Source: Taenia hydatigena
Taxonomy: Eukaryota > Platyhelminthes > Cestoda > Cyclophyllidea > Taeniidae
Reading direction: 5' to 3'
Assembly: GCA_036345935.2 (NCBI GenBank)
Contig: JADWOT020000009.1
Location: 7,831,381-7,895,380 of the forward strand
Length of the DNA stretch: 64,000 nt
The notes under the pieces were generated by a model. That model did no database searches, was not told the DNA's origin, and saw only the letters and a list, made by a program, of their open reading frames with translations. Positions 1-12,650 of the stretch are shown here, in pieces (the first letter of the stretch is position 1; every line of letters starts with the position of its first letter). Both the position numbers and the translations under genes were made by a program.

Positions 1-759
1 AACGATCAGAAAGTGGGGCTACATCAAGTGCGGGGGAATAAAATAGTGCCATGATAGACAATGCTGATGATGAGCCGGTCAGAGGACTATGCTTACGCAT
101 GGTCAACGTCATTAAATTTACACCAGTAGGGATCGCCGGCAAAACGCAAACTATTTCTTTCAGCATAAAGAAGTATTAATACGCAGAGAATCTGAATCGA
201 TAAACGAATTTGGATTGTATACTGCTTGCAAATCGGTGCATAAAAAGGTATAAAGGCGTCATCTTTTCTGGCAGCTGAGAGAAGTTCCGCTAAATAAATT
301 TGAAGGTGCAAACATCATTGGGTGCATGCACTGAAATACCTTCGGTAGACCCTCCAGTCGGTTATTTAAAATTCCATGGAGGTCAGAAAGTTCACCCACT
401 TCAGAAAAACTTTCGTGACACAATCAAACCCCTTTGTAGTAAAAAAAAACCGGTAAAAGAATAAAACTCGTTTCCAATGTCAAAACCGATAAAGTGATAA
501 GAGCCGGAAAAAAATAGCCGCATTTCAACGTGAACCTTCATGGAGTATTATGTATGCACAATAAAATCGACTGCTTTATTGATAGTACAAAACTTGACGA
601 CGAAAAGTATGGAAAGCCTAGAGGTAACGTGGATCAGTCGTGAATAGACTTGTTTGTATCACGTGAGGAAATTGAGAACTGGGTGTTTTGGGGTTGCGGA
701 GTAGCTACAGATAACCAAAAAGAAAGTGGGAAGTAACTACAAGAGTGAATAAAACCTAC
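1..759. other. No supported gene; presumed intron or 3' part of the WDR47-like gene
   Basis: The four exons recognised at 760-2945 cover only the N-terminal LisH/CTLH part of a WDR47-like protein, so the rest (linker and WD40 repeats) must lie at lower coordinates or outside the window. Short open frames are present on the minus strand here, but none shows WD40 signatures or a convincing splice pair. I do not call an exon. Confidence 0.4.
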
Positions 760-2945
760 CACTAATCAGGCCATGAAGCTGCATTTGAGCGTTACTTTCG
801 GTGGCCATGGCAGCGCAGAAGTCCTCACAGGCCTCGTAGAGTATCCCCTTGATAAGCAAGTGTAGCAAACGGTCTCCTCTCGATTGGCCCAAGACCTCAC
901 AGGAGTTGACGCCATTCAACTGTTGCACCAGTGGTGTGAGTATGGGATAGAGCTGGGGGAAGAAAGTGGCAAGCAATATTATTATAAAGAAAATGAGTTT
1001 TGCAGAAAGCCAGCTAAGGCAAGACAAATATTTAGCGAAAATTGAACACCAACGACAATAACTACCAAAAATGAAGAGATATGAACCACCTCAGGATTTC
1101 AAACGAACAATACGAAAAAACTTGAGGTAGTCTGCTTCGCATGAGCATAACTAGGACCTGCCATCGATATCAGAACAAGCAAGCTGTACTCCCATAACCG
1201 ACTAGTATTAAACGCACTGTTAATTCAATGAAAGAAAAAAATCCGCTAAAATATACCCGGTATTTCCATATAAAGAGCAACACCTTCCGATGCCCTACAA
1301 CCTAAGCATAGAGTAAGGGGAATGCCTATTTTAGACAATACATGCATAACCGGGCAAACCCCAAAACTTCTAGCCAATCCGACTGTTAAATTTAATAGCT
1401 AGATCTTATTAGACGTTAATACAACTACACGAACGCTTAAAAGTGTAAATAACAACTAATCAAACAATTATGTTAAGTGAATCGGAGGCAAAATAATTCC
1501 CCACCAGAGGGTACTTTTGCATATCTCGCCCACTTCGAAGCTATAAAACAGTTTCTTCTCTATCTCTACAAAACGATATTGGTAGACTCCACACAAAAAC
1601 AACCAAACGCCATCCATTGAGCACAAATATTTGTATAATACTTACAATTAAAATGAAGTAAAAAACTCTAAGCGCAATGCTCACGTGTGACAAGTGGTAG
1701 TTAAACGAACCCACCCATCGCTTCAAATAAAAGAAAAATTAAACCTTAACTTCGCATAAAGAATGGAAAAAAACGGGTTGCGTCCATGAATGCTGTCAGT
1801 TAAGCAGAGATAGCTTGTGCGAAGAGAGCTGGTGGTAATAAAAGCGCTCAATTTAGTACCGGAAAATCTTAAACGACACATAGAGTGACGAGTAACTTCA
1901 CTTTAAACTTAGGATGGAGTGGATGTTAGTATAAAGTGCATACTGAAGGCATATTAGTCTAACTACTCGTCACCATTAGCCGTTAAAATCGACAACAGTT
2001 TCGAATAGAGCTCCCAACACCACATGAGAGTAATAGTGGGCGCAAATCGGGCCTCTGGAGAGATAAGGACGCAGAAACAATAAAGATGAACCTGTTTGAA
2101 GCAACGTAGGCGACCAAGACTGGGATTCCAGTCACGGTAGTCGGGATGACGGTCGAGCTGCGGCAATGTCAAGAGGAGTGCCAGGGAATTGTACTCCGCC
2201 TGTGATGGACACTCGGGTTCTAGTTCGTTAAGGCAAGCCAAAACCTAGAATGGAACAAGAACATATATCAGTAGGGAAAAGAAAAAGCCAACAGCGTCCC
2301 AACAACTTTAAAATGAAAATAAAGAATTTTAGTGGAACACTAACATCCGATCAAGAATGGTAAAAATCAAAGCAATCCACATTTAAATTTAGAGGTAAAA
2401 TGAAAAGAGTAAAATAAAAGAGGCTATAAAATACCTGGTCAATCGCAGGATCACATCCAGATTGGACGCAATTTCCATGAGTATCAGGATCTTCAACAAG
2501 AATACCTTCACGCAGGCAGAGCAGTTCCAGAAATTTCTGTCTCAGAATTAAAAATCGGGCAGGTCTCAGATCCAACTGAAGAGGTGGATCCTTCAAAGGT
2601 TTTAGGTATTCCAGAGCATCATCCCACTAAAACAGAAAAAAATAAGACTGGTATATGAATAGCTACTAGTAATGACTGATACAATGGGCACAACACCTAG
2701 CATATAGAGTTACAAGAAGTGCTAACAAAGGCGAAGGCAAGCAATTGCGAAATTACATGGCCTTGAAGTATAAGCTGCCGGAAAAATAGGATGTCCTCGT
2801 TATATGAACCGTTAACAACGCCAGATTCCCTTTCTAAAGCAATTTGAGAGAAGGCGAAATCCCTTTTTTCGAGAAACTCCAAAACAAGTTTGAGCACGTC
2901 AGACTCCTGGACCGATAGTTTAACTAAACGAGCGCCAGTACTCAT
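760..2945 (-). CDS. WDR47: WDR47/nemitin-like protein, N-terminal exons (3' incomplete)
   Basis: Four exons on the minus strand, 5' to 3': 2757-2945, 2435-2626, 2092-2244, 760-952. The ATG at 2943-2945 opens the frame. The first three exons (189, 192 and 153 nt) are whole codons, so their junctions are phase 0. The product starts with a LisH-like helix (motif LERESGVVNG) and FFRQLILQGH, then FLILRQKFLELLC, LALLLTLPQL and DYRDWNPS, and LLHLLIKGILYEACEDFC. These follow the order of blocks in vertebrate WDR47 (LALEKESGVING, FRYIILKQKFLEALC, LLLTLPRL, FKDWNPS, VMKGLLYECC). WDR47 is a microtubule-associated neuronal protein with an N-terminal LisH-CTLH module and C-terminal WD40 repeats. Only the N-terminal module is visible. 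Part of the CTLH between exons 3 and 4 is not accounted for, so one exon may be missed. Confidence 0.82.
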
Positions 2946-3715
2946 ATTTTGGAGGTCAGTAAAAAAACTATTAAAAAGTGAGACTCAGACAGCTAGGAAA
3001 GCGCGAGACAACGGATGCGAAACAGAAGAATAGCTTCGAAAAGCGACGGCTTCAAGCACATTTTAGTGTGTTCAAACAATGACAGCAATGTAAAAGTCAA
3101 AATAACAAATGGACATAAAATCTACTAAAAATTACAATACCATATATAAACTGAGTAAATTGAATTGACTTTTTGCTATCCAAACTAGCCATTTTAAAAG
3201 GATGTTAATTAAATGCGTAATTGCAAATATATGACAAAATCGCAATTTACTCAAGTGATTTTTAATTGTTTTTAGACTGCTTGATTGTGAAGAATATGGA
3301 TACAACTAGTAACAGACAACTTTTTGCTAACGTTCAAGCCTCTAAAGATTATTAGTGTTTCGAATTCTCCTGTCTATCAAATTCAGGTGATCAAGAGAGT
3401 TTTAGGAACTATCTTTGTGTCATAACACCGCGCAGGTAAGTGTATGCAGAAAGATTTAGGATGCTTCATCTAACGCTTAGTTGTGCATTGCTTTGCTGGT
3501 GATTTTATTAGCCTCGACTCATAACTTATAGGCGTCCAATTGACTTGTAGCTAATATATTTGTAATGAGTGGTTATTTTTAAAACTGAATCTTCGTGTAA
3601 AGCTGCATCTCTCTATTCGTTTAAGTGCTCACTCACGATATCACCTGCTGTTGGCTCTTCCAGTTTCGTTTATGCATCTAACTTTGCAGATTTTCAGATA
3701 GAATGACTGCAAAAC
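2946..3715. other. Intergenic: upstream of WDR47-like, downstream of the alternative kinesin 3' exons
   Basis: No coding exon is supported. TTTATT at 3504-3509 reads AATAAA on the minus strand, about 210 nt beyond the stop at 3716-3718, and is a plausible polyadenylation signal for the terminal exons at 3716-4254. The WDR47-like promoter should lie just above 2945, where a T-rich minus-strand tract precedes the ATG. That tract could also be a trans-splice acceptor, but this was not shown. Confidence 0.4.
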
Positions 3716-4254
3716 CTACGCTTGCTTACACGAAAACGAATAAACAGTGTGGAGATGAGAACAAGCCTAGAGCAGAAAATAGGCTTTTGTAAGTCTCTGT
3801 TTGCGGTAAATATCGCAGGCCACACGCCACAATTACTCACTGTGACATCCCAAGTCACATTATCATCCCGAGAACCGCTCATGGCACGTACCAACTCGAA
3901 CCTGACGTGAAATTCCCCAGAGTTATTGTCGCGAAGATAGTCGAGGAGGTGGTAAACAGCCTCCTCCTAGGACGCGAATACGAACCTGAGTACTGTCGAC
4001 AGGCATCAAGACTGATGACGGATGTACGTTAAGCCCACAGGCCTCAAATACACTTTCCTTCAGGTTTTGAAAACCCGCGTTAAGTTGCTCCAACTGAAAC
4101 GCTACAGAATAATCGCTCAAGCAATCATCAGTAGCGTCGGCGACCCTAGTTTTTACTCAAGCAGCCTCTGTCTGTGGGAGCCCGCGCTGGACACCTGCGT
4201 TTCGTACAAGTTTTGCAACGGCAGTATCGTCGCGACCGTCAGCGTTTTCGGAAT
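3716..4254 (-). CDS. Four phase-consistent 3' exons, probably an alternative C-terminus of the kinesin gene
   Basis: Exons on the minus strand: 4157-4254, 4001-4115, 3841-3966, 3716-3766, ending in TAG at 3716-3718. Phases agree at every junction, and the introns are 41, 34 and 74 nt. The 34-nt intron (3967-4000) has a weak GTCGAC donor. The 129-residue product is mixed helical with motifs LPLQNLYETQ, VAFQLEQLNAGFQNL, VYHLLDYLRDNN and FHVRFELVRAMSG; no family recognised. There is no start codon and the frame is closed upstream, so these exons must be joined to an upstream exon. An in-phase GTATCG donor at 4499-4500 inside the last kinesin exon would do this (SLSQ joined to IPKT). Alternatively they belong to a separate small gene whose first exon I cannot see. 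Confidence 0.55.
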
Positions 4255-4422
4255 CTATCAGCCATAGCACGTAATCGACCCAATGACATCCCTACTTAGT
4301 TCGGAATAAATATGTACAAACGTTATCGCAGGGTACAGAGGGTCTAATACAAAGCAAATATTTAATAATCTGACAGTTCGCAAATAACTACATGGACTGG
4401 TTAATAAAATAATGTACACCGG

Positions 4423-7400
4423 TTAGATGGATAGTTTATCCGTATCACAACCATACTGTTCTAAAATAGACGCCATTTCTCGACGAAACTCCTCCGATAC
4501 TTGAGATAATGACCTCAGTAGTTCGTCAAAGAAAGGCAACACCTCCACCGAATCGCTTTTGCGCTCCTGAAGCAGGTCCCTTAACACTTTGGCCATCATG
4601 TTACGCTCATTTGTCAGCCGTTTATTCAGCTACAAAAAGGAAATTTGTTAAAAGCTTCGTAAAACCTTCCCTTTGACCTAGCACATTCGATACCTTCTCA
4701 AGATACTGGATTTCCCAACGTTGCGATTCCACTTGGTATTGCAGAAGCTTAATATTTTGTATCGGGTCCTAGTCACAGAAAAAATCGTGAAAGAAAATGG
4801 AAAGAACGCCTATGAAGCTAGAAATAATTAATAATAACCTCATCAGCTATGGATTCATCATTCGGTTGCTTCGCTACGTTGATTTCGTGCACAATTAAAT
4901 CCTGATTTGAAGCCTGCGTAGGGCACTCGCTGCAAATAACTTGACTCCGATTGAGATTTTCGAAAAAACCCACTCGACTGTGCACATAATCCTTCGCAAT
5001 AGCTTTCACAGATGAGTGCCTCGATGGAGCGTTTCCAGCAGCAGCCACACAAGCGGAACTAGTCGCAGTGCCTGTTAGGTTAGGACTTTCGTGCCTATTA
5101 TCCTTGCGCCCCGACTCGTTCACATCTTTAGTCATTCGTTCAAAAGCAGAGTTGTCATTAGCCACATCGCCATCATGGGCGCGCTTTTCTTCACCCTCAC
5201 CAACAGTATCATGCTTAATAATTTCAGCTTTTAACTGTTCAATTTGGCAATGCAATTTTCTGAAGTCCTCTTCGGAAAGAACCGTGACACCGAGATCAGT
5301 AGCGACACTCGCATCTAATTTTGGCTTGGGTTCTTGAGAACTCAAGTTTAGTCGAAGCAGATGTTGCTTTTCGTAGAGTTCATTGAAAAAATTTAACGAA
5401 ATGTACGTCACACCGAGCTCATAGTCATCTGTCAAAGTGGTTGAATCCACACTCGTTTTACTCTCTACCAATGGGCGATCATTCCCCACCTGATCAACAA
5501 CCTGATCAGGCGAAGTTAGAGGGTGGATGTGGTAGCCAAGATCGTCGAATGTCGCTACATCGTGCTACAAAACATAAAAGTGTTTTAAGAAAGGTCAGGG
5601 CAAAAGATTCATCGATTAGTTTTACAAGGCTTCGATTTTGGCAGTACCTTTACTTGATCATCAGTGCAAGTTTCGGCCTCACACTTGACAACATCAATTT
5701 TCCGTTTGATCGCGTCCTTCATAAGTGACAATTCTTTAGCCGGCAAGACACTAAGACCGAAAGCCAGCTCACAAACACCAAGAGACGCATCTGCCTTTTG
5801 CACATTTTGGTACGCAGACAGAGCCTCAGTTAAGGCTCGCAAATCGGACTGCATTTTATCCAGATCACTTCGAAAGATCACTGTCGTGTCTTCTCTCGTG
5901 TTAGTCGACGCGTCTTCCCTTAGTATAATCTCACCTGGTCCAACAGCTTCGTCGATGGCGACAAAGGGCTCTACAGCTTGATTTTTAGGGGAGTTCGGAT
6001 TGCTGTCGCAATTGAGAGCACCTGTTTGCACAGCGAATTCACTTTTTTCTGCACCATCGGGTGCCACACGATCGCTAGTAGAAAGAGTGCTGTTGTCTGC
6101 ATCCTCAGAACGCAGATTCGGTTTAAAACGCTTAATGGATATTTCACTAAAATGTAGGATGAAAATGGCGAGACAAGCAAGTTACTTTTAACTTCTGAAG
6201 AACACTAAACCTGGAAGACTACCATGAATCCTTTGTGCTGAGATCGCCATCGTAAAGGCACCGAGATGTGGTTTCCACAGTGGGTAAAGACACCGACGAA
6301 GTCTGTAAAGCCTCAGCCTGGAGCCGTGCACAATCTGTGGTGCGCTTAGTCAATTCGCTGTAAAAGTTAAAACAATATGCTAGCTTTGCCTTGGGGTGAA
6401 AGTATTACATTCAAAAAATTACTTGGTAAGTTTAGCGACCTCCTCCTCTCTCGCCAAAAGCAAATGTTTAAGTGTGCGAACTTGTCCGGTCAGAGGACTG
6501 TTAGGCTTTGCAGATTCTTCAAGACGCCTTCGGAGTTTGTCAACTTCTGCCATCAATTCTGCGAAGGTATAAAACCAGGGCAATAGTACAGTAATCCAAA
6601 ATCGGCGAGGGAGTCACACCACAATAAATCACTTACACATTTGTCTTTCAAGAAATGTCAATTCGGGTGGCACTTATCAAACCTCGTTTTCAGTAATGCG
6701 TCTCACCAAGCAGTTGTCAAAAGAACATAATGTGTGGGTACAAAGAAGTAGCCAAGCATACCTCGGATAATACGTCCTTCAGGGTCTTCATTGACCACGG
6801 CCTTGTTGACGATGCACTGGGCGCGCTTAGCATAGCGCAAAGTCGAGAGGGTGTCGTCAATGTGGAGTGAAGAGGGAGATACCGTGGCAAGCATTGTAGT
6901 GATCGAATTGCCACCAAGACTGTCCTTCAAAAGCCTTTAAGTAACACACCAACTCAAAAATTATGAAGGTATGGAACTGCAATTTACAAAAAGAAAGGAT
7001 GGGAAAACAGTAATAAATGGAATAAAACAATAACAGATAAAAAATAAAAGCACAGAAGAGGTAGAAGCCAAGGGCATACCACGTGAGAAGAGAATCACGA
7101 TAGGAAACGAATGTATTGTTTTTGCGTTTTGCCAATGTTTGAGGTGTAAGGAGTGGCGAGATTCCCTCGAACTCCAACTTGGGTCGCTTACGATCGGGAC
7201 GTTCGGTTGAGCGAAAAACTGCCTTTGCCTGCGAGTTACCACTCAGTTGGGATATGACCCTTCCCAGAACGAACAACGACTTGTTTATCTGACAAGTCTC
7301 CTTAAAAATTGAAATTGAATGATGACAAGTGCAGCCGACAAAAAGCCTTACCATCAATCGCTCGCTTGTGCCGTTAGTCGATGATTGACGTTCACTGCCT

Positions 7401-8610
7401 GCTAAATCGACCAAAGTTAACTTGCTTGTATAGACATTCTCTATAGCCCTCTTCTTCGTAAAGCTCACCTGAAATTATTTTAAAAAATGTGCTTGTAAAA
7501 AATGTCACAATTAAGTACGCGAAACAGCACTGCAATTCTCTATGCAATGAAGTTGGTTCATCAAACTAATATGCAGTTAAGCTGCAAATCACAAAGATGT
7601 CGTGCTATTCTAACTTGAAAGACAATGCCTAGGATGTGAAACTTTAATAGGGTTGCAAAAGTCTCTTAAAAGTATAGGAGAAGTTACTGGTAAATCCCAA
7701 CAGCGCAAGTATCAAATATGAAAATAAACGCAAACTTACCAGTTCACGTCGAATGATGAAGGAGGCAATCGTGTGTGATCGAGAGCTCCGAGTGTTCATT
7801 TCAGTCGGTGCTACACTGCGACGCGCATCGCCCCGCCGTAGCCAGGCAAGCATTTCCTCCAAGGAATGAATTGCTGGTTGAATGAGGCCCTCCACAAAAG
7901 GTCCCGACACCGGATGCTCACGAACAGTCAACTGCGGTAGGGAGATGGCCCGTTACACAGATAGAATGGCCAAAACAAGTCACGGGCATAAAGCTAACAT
8001 AAATGGACACCAATGAGGCCTACCTGTGGCGGGTTCCTTTTGTCCTGTAAAAGATCATTGATTTTCTCGTTGTAAATCTCATAATAGTTGAAATGAACAG
8101 TCGTCAAAATGTTTTTTCCCTAAAACCGTGAAAGGTTATGAAGCACACTTACCTTCTCAGCATTAATGTGAGCAAACAAATCCTTAACGATTCGTGGAAC
8201 AATGCCAGGATCGCCAGCCGTTCCGTACATACTAATTGAGTTTAGCAAGAAACCGAGACTTACCTATATGTTTTTCCTGAAGTCGTGACGCCATAGGCGA
8301 GCAAACACGCATTGTACCCGGCAAGAACCTTATTTAGTAAAGGCAACCCCAAAGCGTTGTATACTTCTTGCTGACCTCCCCTCTCAGTTTTAATTACGTC
8401 TTCAGCAAAGCAGCAAAACGTGTGATCAATAGAAAATATCACCGGGGGCAGACCTTTCTTCGAACATCTGATTTTACCGGACTCAGGGGAATCTACCGCA
8501 CAGTAGTTATCCTTCAAATCGATCTCCCTTAAACAAATAATAATTGAAGTACAGAACAAACCTTTGGGAAAATGGCCGAACACGGACTGCGGTGGTAACT
8601 GTTCCTAACT
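4423..8610 (-). CDS. Kinesin-3-like motor protein (5' end incomplete)
   Basis: Fourteen exons on the minus strand with matching phases: 8562-8610, 8264-8527, 8153-8231, 8024-8119, 7740-7931, 7352-7468, 7080-7300, 6762-6934, 6423-6558, 6223-6357, 5648-6146, 4839-5564, 4694-4768, 4423-4629 (TAA at 4423-4425). They encode 988 residues plus a short missing N-terminus. The motor is complete: [12 protein letters not shown]-loop [23 protein letters not shown], switch I NTRSSRSH, switch [38 protein letters not shown]. The SLGGNS and RIVN/NEDP-type end of the motor ([17 protein letters not shown]) is typical of the kinesin-3/KIF14 group. Loop 12 carries an insertion of about 40 residues rich in K and R. 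The tail is coiled coil ([17 protein letters not shown]) with no FHA, C2 or PH domain seen, unlike KIF1/13/14/16B. Three introns are only 32-34 nt. Expected role: microtubule plus-end transport or mitosis. Confidence 0.9.
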
Positions 8611-9937
8611 CTACAATTGGAAGGCATAATGTAAGACCGAAGCGATTTCGATCTAGCAACCAGTTTGGACACAACTTCGATTTATCTTTCCAAACACTAG
8701 CACCTTTAATGGTACCCCAATAACCGCAACACCTCGCCCATTTGTTTTCACTTAGAGCTTCAAACAGTTTGAAGCCATAAAATTAACATTAGACTGAAAA
8801 TGTATAGATTCCAAGAGAATGAGAAGTCGATTTGAGCGAAAATAATAAACCTTGCACAAATGATCCCAAAATATATGATACCATGATGAAACAAACAATG
8901 AAAACCAATGCAGCATAAGACATTTGGCTAAGATTCAGCTCTAGAATAAGCACCGGCATTGGTCTACAACATTAATAACAATGCAACGATCCAGGAGGCG
9001 CCTAGCACACCTACCCAACTTAGACATCAAGCGAAAAACCGGTTCAAGTACAATCTGAGCGCTCATTCAATTTAAAAGTAATGCAGTAAATATAAACACA
9101 ATAATAATTACTGGAAACATAAAGTCAAGTAGGCATGCCTTTAAATATTTTCCCTTATTTACTGGTTCAAATACAAAAAGCTTAAAAAATTTTTGTGTAA
9201 TTTTGCTTATGCATTGTGGTACCAAAATCCGAATTTAAGCGCCTATAAACTCAATGACTCATTTCTATGTTCTTGTTTTATGCGTAAGGTCAAACTAACG
9301 ACCTCTCCTGTTTAAACAATTTCTTGCACTATTTTGAGATCATGCGTCTCTTTCTGTATGTATACGACGAGAAGCGTGAGAAATTTCAAATGCTGAGTTC
9401 TACATTTGTCGGAGCATCCCACGCCTGGTCGCTATAACTTTAAACGTAATAAAAACAGCTTCACCCGCACTCTATGGGCATTATGTTTTCTCTGACCGGG
9501 TAGATGCACCTGACTTTACGAATCCATTCGTCGTCTTCGTAAATAGTTTTTGATAGCCCGCAAAGGCCTGCGTGATTATTGAAAAGTTTAATGTGTCCTG
9601 AACCGAAAGGTATTGATTTCCCGGGTAAAGATTAGTGGGTCGAAGTGTGAGTCAGCCAGACAGTAAAGTGCGTTGTGGCTTTTCAACTAATAACACCTAA
9701 AAAGTTTTGATTAAATAATCACGGTCAATCAACCTTTATGGTAAAACCGCAAATTTTCTAATGCAAGCACAAACGTTAATCAACAAGAAAACTTTGTGCA
9801 TCAATTCTAACGGAGTCGGCCAGGCTTTTGGTCGTTTTAATCCCTGAGTCCTGTCATTTTCGCTACCAAGTTCTTCAAATAACGGTTTTTGCTAATACTG
9901 CAGGCCAATTATTCATTACGTTTAAGGGCACATTGGT
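8611..9937. other. No supported gene; upstream region of the kinesin-3-like gene
   Basis: The missing first exon or exons of the kinesin should lie above 8610. The minus-strand frame stays open from about 8610 to 8720 (W-K-D-K-S-K-L-C-P-N-W region), but no ATG with good context is seen and an acceptor at 8611-8612 is preferred. Beyond that I see only short scattered frames and no recognisable domain. Confidence 0.35.
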
Positions 9938-10131
9938 GCAGCGTCCCAAGGCTCCCTTGAGGCAAAAGAAGTCAGAATACTAGGGTAGAATATATGTATT
10001 CAACAGACAGAGGGAAATGAGCTGCTGGCATGGCCCAGAGGTCAGCCTACGCAGCTAAAAGCAATATGACCACATCTGTGATCCTGACCAAAACTGGTAG
10101 TCCAAACAAACAGTGTTACAGTCCATGCTAA
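9938..10131 (+). repeat. Dispersed repeat family A, copy 1 (with partial second copy to about 10260)
   Basis: This begins GCAGCGTCCC and contains GAGGCAAAAGA, GCTGCTGGCATGG, CTACGCAGCTA and CTGACCAAAACTGG, and ends near ACAGTCCATGCT. The same ordered blocks, allowing for divergence, recur at 13399-13570 in the same orientation and at 12505-12650 and 43752-43927 reversed. The segment 10158-10260 repeats the GCTGCTGACATGG and TGTTACA blocks, so this locus holds a partial tandem duplication. No coding potential or clear terminal repeats. It could be a SINE, a MITE or a fragment of a longer element; the class is unresolved. Confidence 0.6.
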
Positions 10132-10260
10132 AGCAGAATGCATATAATCCGCAAGAGAGTGATTGGGGCTGCTGACATGGTTCAGAGGCAATAGGGCCAA
10201 CCAAGTGACTGTAAACGATACAGGTATTCAAACAAACCACAAAGCGTGTTACAATCGATG

Positions 10261-12504
10261 TCACCAGGTCAAAGGCGAGCAACTTTAGTTTTGAATCCAA
10301 TTAAATTGACAAATTGGTATAAGAGTGCCGTCTTCCTCACTAGCTTTTATAGTGCAGCGGAGAGACTTGGAGGGCATTCACGCGCCCCCTTTGTGGTAAA
10401 GATCCTGCGATTTCATAATTGGTTAAAACGAAAATTGCATCATATTTTGGATTGTCAGCTGATATCCTTTCGATACTCTTGCCTAAAATGCCTTGCGCAC
10501 AAATAGGCTTATAACAACTTAATGATGAGGGCTTTGGTAAATGTATTTGTTGAGGTACGTTACCGAAGTCCAGGGTATGGCACGTCAAAGCTCCAAGAGA
10601 TAACGATTCATTTTATAGCGTAAACATTTTTCCATGCCATCAGGGTCACCTAAATGGTCATTCCCCATCATGCGATCAGTCATCTGTGTCTAGGAAGGAA
10701 CGAGGCAACTCATGCAAACTTTTCCAACCCATTTCAAATGCGATGCAGAAATCAACACTTTTAGCGCAAGCGGTAGCAACGCTTTAAAGATGTCAACCCC
10801 CAAAGGCGTACTGTCTATGCATTTGCCAGGTGAATGTGGAAATCAGTAAAGCCAATAATCTAAATGCTGGAATAGTTAGTGAACAACTCTAAACGTCAAT
10901 GATCGGTGTGCTCTTCTCAGAGCCGTAGTAAATGGCATTTAAAAAACGTAAAGTGATCACACTTCTCTCAAAAAGGCGCTAGCACTTGTCAGCCACGTAC
11001 ATAAAAGAAAAGCGAATTAAAATTCACCTCAGCTTTGCCATTCTGTTAAGTTAATTAGCTTTGATTAACTTGACATCCAGTGAACCCTGCAGGCAATAAG
11101 CCCCTTCTTTTCATGCTACAGAGTTAACAACATAGGGTAAGTAACTTCAAATATTAAGCGTCTGCAATCGTAAGAACTGACGCAAATGCTTCCCCAGCAT
11201 AAAATTGCCGCCTTTTTACGGCGAATAATAGGCTGCCTCAGCGATTTGGTGAGACTGATGGGCCTCTCTCCAGGTTTGCTCCCAGCCACCTTCCACAATT
11301 TAACCAAAGCACGACAAAAAGTAGCTTAAAACAACTATATGGTAAAGTGCGGTATTTCCAACACGCAAATGTATGCAAGGAAATAAGGAACATGAATGAC
11401 AACTGAAATTGAGAAATTGGCGGCACCTACAGCTTAGATTAAAAAAGATCTTTATGGTACCTATTGTTGGCAAACTTGTTCAACCAGATTAAATGGTAAG
11501 TTTTGCTTTTATTGAACTAAATGCATTGTTCAGGGAAGAGGATATCCTGCAAAGATGTAATTGATCACAAGCAGAGATAGAACGTCTCAGACCGAGCAAA
11601 CGTCTGACCGTACAAACCTTGACGACGACAAGCAAATATATAAGCAAAAGTAGGTGCTAATGGAGCATATTGTTGCGTGGTAAGGCGCATTTGGAGCTGC
11701 GAAGATGTAATTGATAATGTGAAGCAAGTGCTTAACTAAACAACCATCTCTTTGGTGGGTCTCACGTGAGCGGAGTAGCCTTCAAACACTTCGCCCAAGG
11801 GATGCACACCCTCGCAAGCTGCGCTCATTTATGAAATTTATAGCTGTAAGAGAAATATCCGTAGTCAAGACGGGTTCGAAATCCCACGAACCCACAAAGA
11901 GCACAATTCCAGTCTTTTTGGCAAGGTGCGAAGCAGTTGACAGCATTCGAAAAACGTATTTTAGTAAGACCGCTATCATTTTAATCATTTAACGTGGCAT
12001 TCAAAATCTCTTTCAACAAGGTCAAACGTACTAAGACTGGTTTGAGTGAAAAACTAATGGATTAGGGTGAGTAATTGCAGTGTATCCAGATAGGTAATTA
12101 AACTATCATGGTGAATGACAGGGTGTCTCATACAGCAAAACCTTAAAATCAGGGTGAGACAATTTCGCACTAATGTATCTTGAGAGGGATAGGTAGAGAG
12201 CGGAAGAGCAAGAATTCGACAGCGTAAAAATATTCTTCTAGAGCTTGTTTCCCCCTATGAGAAAAAGACAGGAACGATTTGTAATTCGTACCGAGTATGA
12301 AACATTAATTGCTTTTTAACTCGCAGCCATAATAACGGGTCACTATGGGTTTCCGCCGCTAAACCTCAGTCGGGCGGCCTAACCTGGTCATCGACGTTAA
12401 TGTCCGATTATTGCACCAGTTTTCTTCGTCAAGGCGGTCTCGGAGTGCCATACCAAGGTATTACTACTTTCGCATTTGTGACTTATTTTCTCTAGGTTTT
12501 TGAG
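10261..12504. other. No supported gene
   Basis: Only short open frames with no domain and no convincing splice pairs. A segment at about 11755-11895 contains TCACGTGAGCGG and GGGTTCGAAATCCC. Similar words occur at 16115-16205 (TCACGTGAGCGG, CGGGTTTCGAACTCC), so both may be decayed copies of another repeat with a tRNA-like B box. The similarity is too short to call an element. Confidence 0.4.
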
Positions 12505-12650
12505 TGCCATATTGCCCTAGCTGCGTAGGCTGGCCTCCGGGCCATGTCAGCAGCTTATTTCTCTCTGCCAATTGAGTATATATATATATATATATTCTAC
12601 CCTAGTATTCTACCTTCTTTTGCCTTCGAGGGAGCCCCGGGACGCTACAT
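12505..12650 (-). repeat. Dispersed repeat family A, copy 2 (reverse orientation) with TA microsatellite
   Basis: Reads TGCCCTAGCTGCGTAGG, then CATGTCAGCAGCTTATTTC, then CTTTTGCCTTCGAGGGAGCC and GGGACGCTAC, which is the reverse of the copy at 9938. A (TA)n tract of about 20 nt at 12577-12596 sits where the other copies have an AT-rich spacer, so the microsatellite probably expanded inside the element. The distal block (CTGACCAAAACTGG) is not evident, so this copy may be truncated. Confidence 0.6.

Noticed and set aside
4423..8610. Classification as KIF14 specifically
   Set aside because: The motor resembles KIF14 and other kinesin-3 members, but no FHA domain or KIF14-type N-terminal extension is visible, so only the broader group is claimed.
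11755..11895. tRNA-like B box (GGGTTCGAAATCCC)
   Set aside because: No matching A box or cloverleaf could be drawn; more likely part of a decayed repeat.
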